A DNA stretch of 38,485 bases from Ardenticatenaceae bacterium. Its GTDB lineage: Bacteria; Chloroflexota; Anaerolineae; Promineifilales; Promineifilaceae. The translations under genes and the position numbers were made by a program. Within the stretch, counting starts at the first letter, position 1. Each line of letters opens with the position of its first letter. Shown piece by piece: positions 1 through 9,086 of this stretch. A model generated the notes under the pieces. That model was not told the origin of the DNA. It did not search any database and saw nothing but the letters and a program-made list of their open reading frames with translations. The stretch lies in contig JACKBT010000043.1 of the NCBI GenBank assembly GCA_020634415.1, forward strand, positions 1 through 38,485, given 5' to 3'.

Positions 1-2370
1 GGTGTGCAGGTTAGGATGACAGAGTTTGGAGAGTTTGTAGTCAACGGTCGTCTCCAAACCAATGGCACTCTGACTCAGCCCGTTACCTTTACTCACGCCA
101 TTGAGGATGGGGCGACTCACTGGAATGGCCTCATCTTTGACGGAGGCGAAGGGCATTTAGAAAACACGATTGTACGGGATGGTGTCAATAATATTACCGT
201 ACTTAGCCCTACGACCTCACTCTATCTGACTAACACCCAACTGATAGATGGGCTGACGGGTTTGAGTGTGCAAGGCGGGAGCGTAACGGCCGTTTGCAGC
301 ACCTTCGCCAACAACAGCGGCGACGGCGTTACTGTGTTAAGCGGCGGCAATCCTAATGTCACCATGCACAGCAGCAACTTCCTGGTCAATGGCGGTGCCG
401 GCCTCAACAACACCAGCGGGATGCCAGTAAATGCCCTAAACAACTGGTGGGGAGCTGCCAACGGCCCCGGCGGTGCTGGCCCCGGCAGCGGCGATGAAGT
501 CAGCGGCAACGTCTTCTACACCCCCTGGCTAACCACACCTCTGTGCGCCCCAACCGTCACGGCTGACCTGAGTGTGACGATTTCAGCCTCGCCCAGTGCG
601 GTGTTGGCGGGAACGGCCGTTACCTACACCCTCACCGTCAGCAACAGCGGGCCTGTCACTGCCAGCAACATCCTCCTGAGCAACAGCTTGCCCCTGAGCA
701 CCACCCTTATTGGCCCACCACCTGCCGCCTGCACTGGCAGCAGCACCCTTACCTGTGATTTGGGGAGTCTGGCAGTGGGTGACAGCCAGGTCATCAGCTA
801 TCAAGTTCTGGTCGCCCCCACCGTCAGCGGCACCATCAGCAACACCGCCGCCGTGTCCGCCGCCACTCTCGACCTGGACATCGCCAACAACCAGGCCAGT
901 GTCAGCAGCACTGTTTGGGGATTGCCCCACCTGAGCTTTGCCCCTGTCAGCTACAGCCAGCCCGAAGCCCAGACAACGGCCGTGCTAACGGTCAAGAGCA
1001 ACTTACCTGTGATGGTCACAGCCACCGTCCTGTATGAGACGCAGGATGGAACGGCCGTTGCTGGCAGCGACTACGTGGCCACTACAGGCATCCTCACCTT
1101 CACCCCTGGCAGCAGCAGTGTCAGCTTCCCCATCACCTTGCTGGATGATGCCCTGCTGGAACCAGACGAAAGCCTGACCCTCACCTTGTCGTCCCCGACC
1201 AACAGCGGTTTGGGGATGGCCGACCAGGCCAGTTTCACCATTCTCAACGACGACTCAGCCTCGGCCGATGTCTCTATCGCCATCACTGTTTCCGAGACAC
1301 CGCTCTTAGCCGGCCAAATCTTTAGCTACTCCTTGCACATCCACAACACGGGGCCACAAACGGCAACGGCCGTTATCCTCACCAACACCCTGCCCGTTGC
1401 CGTCTCTCTCATCGGTTCACCCCCACCCAACTGCACCGGCATAACCACCCTCATTTGTACGCTAGACCTCATCTCCGCCAATGGCGATGTCCTCATTGGT
1501 TATCCAGTTCTCCTGGCGATAACGGCTACAGACGTCATCACCACCCAGGCCACTGTAGCTGCGGCTGAATGGGACGGCAATCCTGCCAACAACACGGCCG
1601 TTCTCACCACTCCCGTCATAGGATTGCCCCACGTCCAATTCGGCCAAGCCAGCACCAGCCAAAACGAAGGCCAATCCCCCCTGTTCATCACCGTCACCCT
1701 CGACAGCCCCGCTGTTCTCACCAGCACCATTTTCTACACCACCACACCAGGAACGGCCGTTCCTGACGAAGACTATCTCCCCATTAGCGGCACCATCACC
1801 TTCACGCCAGGGATGACAACGGCCGTTCAGCCCCTCACCCTCCTCGACAACAGCCAGCACGAGCCAGATGAAACCTTCTTACTCAGCCTAGCCCAGCCCC
1901 AATACCTGCTGTTGGGCACTCTCACCACAACTACAGTCACCATTCTGGATGACGATGAGCCGACGGCCGATTTAGGTGTTGGTCTAGCGGCCTCATCTGC
2001 TGCGGTGTTGATGGGCGAGTCTTTGACCTACACGGTTATCATCAGCAACAGTGGCCCCAATGCAGCAACGGCCGTTAGCCTCACCAACCACCTGCCCGCT
2101 GAAACAACTCTGCTTACCACGCCACCCAACTGCACCGGCACAACCACCCTCACCTGCACCTGGCCGACTGTGGCCGCCGACAGCAGCCTGTCGTTTACCT
2201 ATCAAGTGGTGGTGGATGGTGTTTTAACTGGTGTCATTACGAATTCGGTGACGATAACGGCCGTTACCCCCGACCCCAATCCTGGCAACAACACGGCCGT
2301 TCTCATTACTACCATTCTCAATAATAACCAGCCACAAGCCGTCTACCTACCTTTTATCCGTAAGCCGTAG
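1..2370 (+). CDS. Secreted beta-helix / DUF11 / Calx-beta surface protein, 5' partial
   Basis: The frame is already open at base 1 and ends at TAG 2368-2370, so the N-terminus and any signal peptide lie outside the window. About the first 185 residues are a right-handed beta-helix with the usual closing motif NNWWGAANGP near base 450. Alternating extracellular beta-sandwiches follow: DUF11 (about 559-905), Calx-beta with DGTAVAGSDY and EPDESLTLTL (about 925-1255), DUF11 (1262-1615), Calx-beta (1621-1958) and DUF11 (1966-2320). The last residues are VYLPFIRKP, a tail also found inside the giant protein at 38242. Calx-beta modules can bind Ca2+ and DUF11 modules are common in bacterial surface proteins, so an adhesin or matrix role is inferred. 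Its DNA is C-rich on this strand and carries ten or more copies of the ACGGCCGT core. There is no catalytic signature, and the exact function is unknown. Confidence 0.85.
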   Translation, partial: GVQVRMTEFGEFVVNGRLQTNGTLTQPVTFTHAIEDGATHWNGLIFDGGEGHLENTIVRDGVNNITVLSPTTSLYLTNTQLIDGLTGLSVQGGSVTAVCSTFANNSGDGVTVLSGGNPNVTMHSSNFLVNGGAGLNNTSGMPVNALNNWWGAANGPGGAGPGSGDEVSGNVFYTPWLTTPLCAPTVTADLSVTISASPSAVLAGTAVTYTLTVSNSGPVTASNILLSNSLPLSTTLIGPPPAACTGSSTLTCDLGSLAVGDSQVISYQVLVAPTVSGTISNTAAVSAATLDLDIANNQASVSSTVWGLPHLSFAPVSYSQPEAQTTAVLTVKSNLPVMVTATVLYETQDGTAVAGSDYVATTGILTFTPGSSSVSFPITLLDDALLEPDESLTLTLSSPTNSGLGMADQASFTILNDDSASADVSIAITVSETPLLAGQIFSYSLHIHNTGPQTATAVILTNTLPVAVSLIGSPPPNCTGITTLICTLDLISANGDVLIGYPVLLAITATDVITTQATVAAAEWDGNPANNTAVLTTPVIGLPHVQFGQASTSQNEGQSPLFITVTLDSPAVLTSTIFYTTTPGTAVPDEDYLPISGTITFTPGMTTAVQPLTLLDNSQHEPDETFLLSLAQPQYLLLGTLTTTTVTILDDDEPTADLGVGLAASSAAVLMGESLTYTVIISNSGPNAATAVSLTNHLPAETTLLTTPPNCTGTTTLTCTWPTVAADSSLSFTYQVVVDGVLTGVITNSVTITAVTPDPNPGNNTAVLITTILNNNQPQAVYLPFIRKP

Positions 2371-2388
2371 CAAATTGTATTTGGCGAA

Positions 2389-2398
2389 AACGGCCGTT
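2389..2398. repeat. AACGGCCGTT palindrome, intergenic example
   Basis: A perfect ten-base palindrome lies 19 bases after the stop codon of the beta-helix protein. It is one of roughly 40 exact copies in this window. It shows that the element is not confined to coding DNA. Confidence 0.8.
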
Positions 2399-2449
2399 TA
2401 GGGTATCATTTCCGGTCGGTCATTTTAACACACTTCTTATGTGTAAAAT

Positions 2450-2477
2450 TTGACATATTGATGTTCATTGATATAAT
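2450..2477 (+). promoter_or_regulatory. Consensus sigma-70-type promoter for rpoC
   Basis: TTGACA at 2450-2455 and TATAAT at 2472-2477 are both perfect consensus hexamers, 16 bases apart, in an A/T-rich stretch. The expected transcription start is near 2484, giving a leader of about 155 bases before the rpoC start. No other gene lies between, so rpoC appears to be transcribed on its own. Confidence 0.75.
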
Positions 2478-2511
2478 CGAATCAACTATACAGAAATTCC
2501 CCTATGTTCAT

Positions 2512-2542
2512 AAGAGCGTTGGCAAAAGCCTTACGCTCTTTT
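2512..2542 (+). terminator. Leader hairpin with T tract, possible attenuator before rpoC
   Basis: AAGAGCGT (2512-2519) pairs with ACGCTCTT (2533-2540). An inner GGC-AAAA-GCC (2521-2530) extends the helix, and TTTT runs over 2539-2542. It sits about 28 bases after the predicted start of the rpoC transcript and well upstream of the gene. It therefore looks like an intrinsic terminator placed inside the leader, as in attenuation, or the 3' end of a very short RNA. The tract is short, so termination may be partial. Confidence 0.5.
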
Positions 2543-2641
2543 GTGTGTTTATGTACAAATACCATTACAAATGGATCGCCGTGCTGAACACTTTATTTGG
2601 TGAAGGGTAAAACCGTTAAATATTTTTTGGGAGGTCAATAG

Positions 2642-5600
2642 GTGGAGACAACAGATTTCCGTTTGTTGCGTATTAGTTTAGCATCCCCCGAGCAGATTCG
2701 TTCCTGGTCATATGGCGAAGTTACCAAACCAGAAACCATCAATTATCGTCGCTTGCGGCCAGAAAAAGATGGCCTATTTTGTGAAGCCATTTTTGGGCCA
2801 ACCCGTGATTGGCAGTGCTACTGCGGTAAATATAAAAATGTCCGTTACAAGGGCATTGTCTGTGACAAATGCGGGGTAGAGATCACCCGTTCTTCTGTGC
2901 GCCGTGAGCGTTTGGGGCATATTGAATTGGCTGCTCCTGTAGCTCATGTGTGGTATACGCGGCGTGTACCCAGTTACATGGGCCTTTTGTTAAATGTCTC
3001 GCGTCGTAACTTAGACCGGGTTTTGTATTTTGCCCAATATGTGGTGACTCATGTGGATGAGGAAGCCCGGCAACGTGCCATCAAACGTCTTGAAGAAGAA
3101 CTGCAAGAGGCTGAATTACAGCTTGAGGTAAATCTTGAGGCTAAAGCCAATGAGATTTCAGGCGATGTGCAGACCCGCCTCGATGAAGGCGAAACGCTTT
3201 TGGCAGAATTGAACGAGTCTTTTGATGACCGTCTGGATGAAGCCACAGATGCCGTGATGCGTGAAGCCCAGCTTATTGAACAGCGTTTAGATAATTTGCA
3301 GGGGTCGTCTGCATCGGATGATATTTTGTTAGGTGATCAATTGATTGCCAAGAAGGGCGAAACAATTGGCCGCGAGCACACTGTTTTGGTACAGGAAGCG
3401 ACCTCTGAGCGTTTGAACCAGGTGAAACTGGACAGTGAGGAAACACACCAGACGAAGCTGGCTTCTTTGCAGAAAGAAATTGACGAACTGCGAACAGAGA
3501 TTGAAGGGGTGGTGCAAGAGCTGCAAGGGCAGCAGGGGCAAAGCCTGATGCACCTGCGTCAGCAGGCGCAGGTTAACCGCGAGCAGTTGGAAAACCTGGC
3601 GCAGATGATGTTCCTCAGCGAAAGTGAATACCGGGAGATGAAGAGTAAGTTTGGTAATGTCTTCCGGGCTGGCATGGGGGCTGAGGCGTTTTACGAGATT
3701 TTGTCCAATATGGATTTGGATAAATTGGCGCGGGATTTGTGGCGAGAAGTGCGCACGACGCGCTCCAAGCAGTCGGCGAAGCGGGCTACGAAGCGTTTGC
3801 AGGTTGTCGAGGCGCTGCGGGCCAGTGGCAACCGCCCGGAGTGGATGATTTTGACGGTGCTGCCGGTGATTCCACCGGAACTGCGACCGATGGTTCAGTT
3901 GGACGGTGGCCGTTTTGCTACCTCTGACTTGAATGATTTGTACCGCCGCGTTATTAACCGGAACAACCGTTTGAAGCGTTTGTTGGATTTGGGTGCGCCG
4001 GATGTGATTGTGCGCAATGAAAAGCGTATGCTGCAAGAGGCGGTTGATAGTCTAATTGACAACAGCCAGCGGGGCAAGGCGTTGAGCCGTCGTGGCCGCC
4101 GTGAGTTGAAGTCTTTGTCGGATATGCTGAAAGGTAAGAAGGGGCGTTTCCGCCGTAACTTGCTGGGTAAGCGTGTGGACTACTCTGGTCGTTCGGTGAT
4201 TGTGGTTGGCCCGAATTTGAAGTTGGGTGAATGTGGGTTGCCGAAGACGATGGCCTTGGAGTTGTTCCGGCCGTTTGTGATCGGCCGTTTGATTGATTCG
4301 CCTCAGGGTTATGCCAGCAATGTGAAAGGGGCGAAACGTTTTATTGAGCGTCAGCCGCCTGAAGTGTGGGAAGTTTTGGAAGAGGTGATTCAAGATCGGC
4401 CGATTTTGTTGAACCGTGCGCCTACTTTGCACCGTTTGGGTATTCAGGCTTTTATGCCTAAGCTGGTAGAAGGGAAGGCGATTCAACTGCACCCGTTGGT
4501 CTGCTCGGCGTTTAATGCGGACTTTGATGGCGACCAAATGGCGGTGCATGTGCCTTTGTCGGATAAGGCGGTGGAGGAGGCCAAATCTATGATGTTGGCG
4601 AGCCGTAATCTGCTTAAACCGGCGGACGGCAAACCGATTGTTGGCCCCTCTAAAGATATGGTTTTGGGTGTGTATTATTTGACGCTGATGCACGACGGCC
4701 GTCCCGGCGAAGGCCGTGTTTTCAGCAATATGGATGAGGTTGAATTGGCTTATGATTTGGGCCATGTAGACATTCATGCCAAGATTAAGTTGTACACTGA
4801 AACCTATTTTGATGATGATGATAAGCGGTATAAGGATGGACAGCCGCGTTTTCGGATGATCGAGACATCGCCAGGGCGGGTTATTTTTAACCGCGCTTTG
4901 CCGCCTGAGTTCCGCTTCACCAATTATTTGTTGGACAAGGGTGGTGTGAATGAGTTGATTAACCGAGTTTACCGTTTGGTTGGCGATGAGCCGACGATTG
5001 AGATGGTTGACCAAATAAAGAATGTTGGTTTCCATTATGCAACGGTTTCGGGTACGACGGTGGCGGTGGCGGATTTGACGATTCCTGTTGAGCGTGAAGA
5101 GATTCTGGATAATGCGCGGAAACGGGTGAATGAGATTGACCGTCAATATCGTCGTGGTTTGCTGACGGAAGAGGAGCAGTATCAACGCACGATTGAGCAG
5201 TGGAATAATGCGAAGGCGCAGGTGGAAACGGCCGTTCGTGATGCCATTGATCCTGCTGGCCCCATGGCTGTTATGGCTTTGTCTGGCGCGGGTAAGGGCG
5301 GTTTTGGCCCCATTACCCAGTTGGCGGGTATGCGTGGTTTGATGGCTGATCCTAGTGGCCGCATCATCCCTATGCCCATTCAGTCGAACTTCCGTCATGG
5401 CCTGGATGCGATTGAGTATTTTATCTCTACGCATGGAGCGCGGAAGGGTTTGGCGGATACGGCGCTGCGAACGGCCGATGCTGGGTACTTGACCCGCCGT
5501 TTGGTGGATGTGGCGCAAGACATCATCATTATGGATGAGGATTGTGGTACAACGAAGGGTGTCTGGATTCGCCGGGCGGATAACTTTGGCAAGCAAACTT

Positions 5601-7006
5601 TGGCCGAGCGTATCTTTGGCCGTGTGGCAGCAGCCACGGTGGCTGACTCTGAAACTGGTGAAGTGATCGTTGAATTAGGCGAGATGTTCACGGAAGAGTT
5701 GGCCGAAGCGGTAGATATGACTGGTGCGGAAGAGGTGTATGTCTTTTCGCCGATGACGTGTGAACTGCGTTTGGGTATTTGTGCCAAGTGTTATGGTATT
5801 GATCTGGCTCGTGGCAAGAATGTGGAGAAGGGATCGGCCGTTGGTATTGTTGCCGCTCAATCCATTGGTGAGCCAGGTACACAGTTGACACTGCGAACGT
5901 TCCACACGGGTGGTACGGCCTCTGCTGGTGGTGATATTACGCAGGGTTTACCCCGTGTGGAAGAGTTGTTTGAAGCACGCGCCAGACCGAAGGGTGAGGC
6001 TGTTATCACCGAGATTGGTGGTGTGGCTGAGGTTCGTATTGTGGATGGTGTGCGCCATGTCTTTGTGACAGACAGCCGACTGGTTGATGATGTTCATGAG
6101 ATTCCAGAGGGCTGGACGGTGAAGGTTGGTGACAAGGATGAGGTTCATGCTGGTGATATTTTGGCTGAGTTTGAAGATCAGGTGATTACGGCGCAGCATA
6201 ACGGCCGTGCGGTCAAGGATAGCAATGGGTTGCGCGTGGTATGGGAAAGCATCGAGGAAGCCAGTTATGAGATTCCGGCGGGTATGCGTTTGCTTGTTAG
6301 TGATGGCGAACGTGTCACTGTTGGCGGTCAATTAACAGAAGGCTCTCGTAACCCCCATCGCATCTTGGAACTGCTGGGACGTGATGCGGTTACGCAGTAT
6401 TTGCTGAATGAAGTGCAAAAGGTGTACCGCCCACAAGGCCAGAATATTCATGACAAGCATTTTGAGGTTATTATCCGCAAGATGTTGAGCAAGGTGATGA
6501 TTACCCATTCTGGTGATACAGAACTGCTGCCGGGTGAGCTGGCTGATGCCCCGTTGTTCCAGGAGACGAATGAGTTGATTCTGGAGGAAGGTGGTGAACC
6601 GGCGCGAGCGGAACCTGTGCTGCTGGGTATTACTAAGGCTTCTTTGAGCACAGACAGTTTCTTGTCGGCCAGTTCTTTCCAGCATACGATTCGCGTTTTG
6701 GCAGGGGCGGCTATTGCGGGCAAGGTAGATGAACTGGCTGGTTTGAAGGAGAATGTCATCATTGGTAAGCTGATTCCGGCGGGTACTGGCTACTTCCTGC
6801 ATCATGGTGAAGAGGAAGAGGTTGAAGAGCTTGAGTATGATGATGAGGAATATAAAGAGGTTGCGGATATTGACTTGAAGACGGCGTTGATTGATGACAG
6901 TATTGATGATGATATGCTGGCAGCAATTTCGGCGGCTATCACGGATGCTTCCAAATCTCGGCAGATTCCGGCGGAAGTAGATGATGATGAGGATGATGAT
7001 TTTTAG
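2642..7006 (+). CDS. rpoC: DNA-directed RNA polymerase subunit beta'
   Basis: Catalytic largest subunit of RNA polymerase, 1454 residues (E. coli has 1407). The start is GTG 2642, with GGGAGG about 8 bases upstream. The N-terminal zinc site is Cys59, Cys61, Cys74 and Cys77. The active-site loop NADFDGDQM spans residues 625-633, with Mg-binding Asp627, Asp629 and Asp631. The bridge-helix/trigger-loop region, the second zinc site ([13 protein letters not shown]) and the [16 protein letters not shown] segment are all present. Residues about 140-325 are a Glu/Gln-rich, coiled-coil-like insertion between the zinc domain and the [14 protein letters not shown] segment, where E. coli has only about 20 residues. 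Thermus beta' also carries a large insertion near this point. The C-terminus is strongly acidic and ends DDDEDDDF. Normally rpoB lies directly upstream; here a secreted-protein gene does. Confidence 0.98.
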   Translation: METTDFRLLRISLASPEQIRSWSYGEVTKPETINYRRLRPEKDGLFCEAIFGPTRDWQCYCGKYKNVRYKGIVCDKCGVEITRSSVRRERLGHIELAAPVAHVWYTRRVPSYMGLLLNVSRRNLDRVLYFAQYVVTHVDEEARQRAIKRLEEELQEAELQLEVNLEAKANEISGDVQTRLDEGETLLAELNESFDDRLDEATDAVMREAQLIEQRLDNLQGSSASDDILLGDQLIAKKGETIGREHTVLVQEATSERLNQVKLDSEETHQTKLASLQKEIDELRTEIEGVVQELQGQQGQSLMHLRQQAQVNREQLENLAQMMFLSESEYREMKSKFGNVFRAGMGAEAFYEILSNMDLDKLARDLWREVRTTRSKQSAKRATKRLQVVEALRASGNRPEWMILTVLPVIPPELRPMVQLDGGRFATSDLNDLYRRVINRNNRLKRLLDLGAPDVIVRNEKRMLQEAVDSLIDNSQRGKALSRRGRRELKSLSDMLKGKKGRFRRNLLGKRVDYSGRSVIVVGPNLKLGECGLPKTMALELFRPFVIGRLIDSPQGYASNVKGAKRFIERQPPEVWEVLEEVIQDRPILLNRAPTLHRLGIQAFMPKLVEGKAIQLHPLVCSAFNADFDGDQMAVHVPLSDKAVEEAKSMMLASRNLLKPADGKPIVGPSKDMVLGVYYLTLMHDGRPGEGRVFSNMDEVELAYDLGHVDIHAKIKLYTETYFDDDDKRYKDGQPRFRMIETSPGRVIFNRALPPEFRFTNYLLDKGGVNELINRVYRLVGDEPTIEMVDQIKNVGFHYATVSGTTVAVADLTIPVEREEILDNARKRVNEIDRQYRRGLLTEEEQYQRTIEQWNNAKAQVETAVRDAIDPAGPMAVMALSGAGKGGFGPITQLAGMRGLMADPSGRIIPMPIQSNFRHGLDAIEYFISTHGARKGLADTALRTADAGYLTRRLVDVAQDIIIMDEDCGTTKGVWIRRADNFGKQTLAERIFGRVAAATVADSETGEVIVELGEMFTEELAEAVDMTGAEEVYVFSPMTCELRLGICAKCYGIDLARGKNVEKGSAVGIVAAQSIGEPGTQLTLRTFHTGGTASAGGDITQGLPRVEELFEARARPKGEAVITEIGGVAEVRIVDGVRHVFVTDSRLVDDVHEIPEGWTVKVGDKDEVHAGDILAEFEDQVITAQHNGRAVKDSNGLRVVWESIEEASYEIPAGMRLLVSDGERVTVGGQLTEGSRNPHRILELLGRDAVTQYLLNEVQKVYRPQGQNIHDKHFEVIIRKMLSKVMITHSGDTELLPGELADAPLFQETNELILEEGGEPARAEPVLLGITKASLSTDSFLSASSFQHTIRVLAGAAIAGKVDELAGLKENVIIGKLIPAGTGYFLHHGEEEEVEELEYDDEEYKEVADIDLKTALIDDSIDDDMLAAISAAITDASKSRQIPAEVDDDEDDDF

Positions 7007-7030
7007 TAGATAGGTTTCTGTCTTTTGTGA

Positions 7031-7066
7031 AGCGGCTCCTTGATGATTCAGGAGCCGCTTTTTTTT
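7031..7066 (+). terminator. Intrinsic terminator of rpoC
   Basis: AGCGGCTCCT (7031-7040) and AGGAGCCGCT (7050-7059) form a perfect 10-bp GC-rich stem with a 9-base loop. A run of T follows directly to 7066. It lies 25 bases after the rpoC stop codon and is the clearest terminator in the window. Confidence 0.93.
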
Positions 7067-7207
7067 GCTTAGGATTGCGGGTTTGCGGATGGATGGTTTA
7101 GAATTACGCTCCGTTGTGGCGGGCAAGGGGGGTGATTCCGTAAATTTGTTGAGGTGCAGGGGTAAGGGTGAAACGGCCGTTAACCTGCACAACTTGAGAG
7201 GAAGAGG

Positions 7208-8422
7208 ATGACTTTCAACTTTGACGATGAAGTTTACCGCGAAGGCATGTACAGCATGAAATGGGAATTTCTGATGGATGGTGATGCCCTGACTCAGGGA
7301 GACCACGCCCATAAGAAGCATGGTGATGACCGTTTGCTGCCCATGTGGGTGGCGGATATGGATTTCCGCACTGTGCCGGAGGTGATTGAAGCGCTGCATG
7401 AGCGGGCCGAGTATGGGGTGTTTGGCTATGCTAAGGCGACGGATGTGCTGCATGGCGCGGTGGCTGGCTGGACGGAACGGCGGCATGGCTGGCCGATTGA
7501 GGAGGAGTGGATTACGGTTTCGCCAGGTGTGGTGCCTTCGATTCATCTGTTGGTGCGGGCATTGGTGAAACCGGGCGAGAAGGTGTTGATTCAACGGCCG
7601 GTTTATCATCCTTTTACGGCGGCCATTGAGCGCAATCATTGTGAGGTGGTGTCGAATTCTTTGGTGTATGAAGACGGCCGTTATTCCATAGATTTTGATG
7701 ATTTGGCAGAGAAAACGGCCGATCCCGATCTGAAACTAGCCATCTTGTGCAGCCCCCATAACCCCGTAGGGCGGGTGTGGACGCGAGAAGAGCTGACCCG
7801 CTTTGGCGAAATTTGTTTAGCCAACAATGTGTTGGTGATTGCCGATGAAATTCATGGGGATTTGATCATGCCAGGGCAAACATTTGTGCCGTTTGCTTCC
7901 ATTAGCGATGAATTTTTAGCTAACAGCATTACCTGCATTGCTCCCAGCAAAACATTCAATTTGGCCGGTATGAAAACATCCATCACCATTATTGCCGATG
8001 AGGCACTGCGGGAGACGTTTAATGATGCCCTGATGAGTGTGGGGCTGTTTGGTACGAATGTGATGGGGCTGGTGGCTTTGGAGACGGCCTACACGCATGG
8101 GGATGCCTGGTTGAATGCGGCGATTGCGTATATTCAGGCGAATTATGAGTATATGGAATCTTATCTGGCGGAGTGTATTCCGCAGATTAAGGCTGTGCCG
8201 ATGGAGGGGACGTATTTGGCGTGGTGGGACTGCCGTGAGTTGGGTCTGCCGCTGGATGAATCGAAGTCGCTGTTCCGTGATAAGGCGCGGATTTTTATTG
8301 AGGAAGGGGAGATTTTTGGGCCGGAAGGGGAGCATTTTCAACGGGTGAACCTGGCTTGCCATCGTTCGATTTTGGTTGAGGCGTTGGATCGGGTGCGAAC
8401 GGCCGTACAAAACCTATCCTAA
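7208..8422 (+). CDS. MalY/PatB family PLP-dependent aminotransferase / C-S beta-lyase
   Basis: Fold-type I PLP enzyme of 404 residues. The N-terminal LPMWVADMDFRTVPEVIEAL segment is characteristic of the MalY/PatB family. SPHNPVGRVWTREEL contains the substrate and cofactor-site Asn. DEIHGDL places the PLP-pyridine Asp at residue 213, and the Schiff-base lysine is Lys248 in APSKTFNLAG. Family members cleave cystathionine or related thioethers to a thiol, pyruvate and ammonia, and MalY in E. coli also has a regulatory role, so methionine or sulfur metabolism is likely. The exact substrate cannot be read from the sequence. The ATG at 7208 follows a purine-rich GAGGAAGAGG. The gene stands alone after the rpoC terminator, and an AACGGCCGTT site lies in its leader near 7172. 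Confidence 0.9.
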   Translation: MTFNFDDEVYREGMYSMKWEFLMDGDALTQGDHAHKKHGDDRLLPMWVADMDFRTVPEVIEALHERAEYGVFGYAKATDVLHGAVAGWTERRHGWPIEEEWITVSPGVVPSIHLLVRALVKPGEKVLIQRPVYHPFTAAIERNHCEVVSNSLVYEDGRYSIDFDDLAEKTADPDLKLAILCSPHNPVGRVWTREELTRFGEICLANNVLVIADEIHGDLIMPGQTFVPFASISDEFLANSITCIAPSKTFNLAGMKTSITIIADEALRETFNDALMSVGLFGTNVMGLVALETAYTHGDAWLNAAIAYIQANYEYMESYLAECIPQIKAVPMEGTYLAWWDCRELGLPLDESKSLFRDKARIFIEEGEIFGPEGEHFQRVNLACHRSILVEALDRVRTAVQNLS

Positions 8423-8424
8423 AC

Positions 8425-8517
8425 GTAATCGTTCAGTTCCTCGAGCGAAAATCCTCCCGGAGGCTTCTTTTACGGAGGCTCTCTCGAGGGTAAACCTCCG
8501 GGAGGGTGAACGGTTAC
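8425..8517. repeat. Nested inverted-repeat element, possible structured RNA or REP-like unit
   Basis: The outer arms GTAATCGTTCA (8425-8435) and TGAACGGTTAC (8507-8517) pair over 11 positions with one G-U in RNA. Inside are CCTCGAG (8439-8445) with CTCGAGG (8483-8489), and CCTCCCGGAGG (8453-8463) with CCTCCGGGAGG (8495-8505). The two inner pairs interleave, so they would form a pseudoknot or exchange partners. GGAGGCT also occurs twice, at 8459 and 8474. The unit begins just after the stop codon of the PLP enzyme and precedes a terminator. It does not code for a recognisable protein. Confidence 0.55.
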
Positions 8518-8551
8518 CCCTAAACAATCATTACCCATTCCTCCAACATGC

Positions 8552-8588
8552 AAACTGCAGTAATCGCATAGGTTGCTGCAGTTTTTTT
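8552..8588 (+). terminator. Intrinsic terminator after the PLP enzyme region
   Basis: AAACTGCAG (8552-8560) pairs with CTGCAGTTT (8576-8584), and the T run extends to 8588. It closes the 316-base gap between the PLP enzyme and the DUF427 gene, which otherwise holds only the nested repeat and a weak promoter. Confidence 0.75.
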
Positions 8589-8637
8589 ATGGCCCTCATT
8601 TGTGCCGCTTTTACTAAAAATGCAAGATTCACACGTA

Positions 8638-8643
8638 TATAAT
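8638..8643 (+). promoter_or_regulatory. Possible -10 box for the DUF427 gene
   Basis: A perfect TATAAT lies 96 bases before the DUF427 start and just past the preceding terminator. No good -35 hexamer is visible at 16-18 bases, so support is modest. Confidence 0.35.
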
Positions 8644-8738
8644 GAAAGGAAAATAAGTTCAGGTAAAGCAAGCCTGGCCTAACCCATCTAAAAAGCAGCA
8701 AGTTTGTAGGATGGTTCAGCAAAAATGGAGCAGTAAAC

Positions 8739-9083
8739 ATGGAAGCCAATGAGGTAATCACCATAAAAGACAGGAAAACAGGTGCAGTTTTGGCCTCTGC
8801 TGTAGAGTCGGAGGGCGTGTTTCTGTTTGAGGGAGCCTGGTATTTTGATAGAGAGCAGGTGGACATGACGCATTTGGTGGTGACAGAAGATGAATACATC
8901 TGCCATTACAAAGGCACGTGTTATTGGATAAATCTAGACGCGCCCAGTCATTCAGCCAGCCATATTGCTTTTACTTATTTTGAGGTGGAACCAGGTTATG
9001 AATTTGTGCAGGGCAAGATAGGTTTTTATGCGGGCGTACGTGAAGATACGGTGGAGGAATCGGCCGTTTATGCCACCCTTTAA
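8739..9083 (+). CDS. DUF427 domain protein
   Basis: Small 114-residue protein that matches the DUF427 single-domain pattern: an N-terminal strand pair (KTGAVLASAVESEGVFLFEGAWYFDREQVDM), then the core CHYKGTCYWINLD and a C-terminal VQGKIGFYAGV segment. Most members are 90-130 residues long, so it looks complete. The biochemical role of the family is not established. The ATG at 8739 follows GGAG in a TGGAGCAGTAAAC context. It is monocistronic between the terminator at 8588 and the convergent antiporter, whose stop codon is only 3 bases away. Confidence 0.8.
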   Translation: MEANEVITIKDRKTGAVLASAVESEGVFLFEGAWYFDREQVDMTHLVVTEDEYICHYKGTCYWINLDAPSHSASHIAFTYFEVEPGYEFVQGKIGFYAGVREDTVEESAVYATL

Positions 9084-9086
9084 TTA

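Noticed and set aside
4052..5596. A 514-codon open frame on the reverse strand opposite rpoC
   Set aside because: rpoC is certain on the forward strand, and the reverse product is a low-complexity Arg/His/Gln/Thr-rich shadow without domains or a ribosome site.
6332..7639. A 435-codon reverse frame spanning the rpoC end, its terminator and the PLP enzyme start
   Set aside because: It crosses a strong terminator and two well-supported genes and has shadow-like composition.
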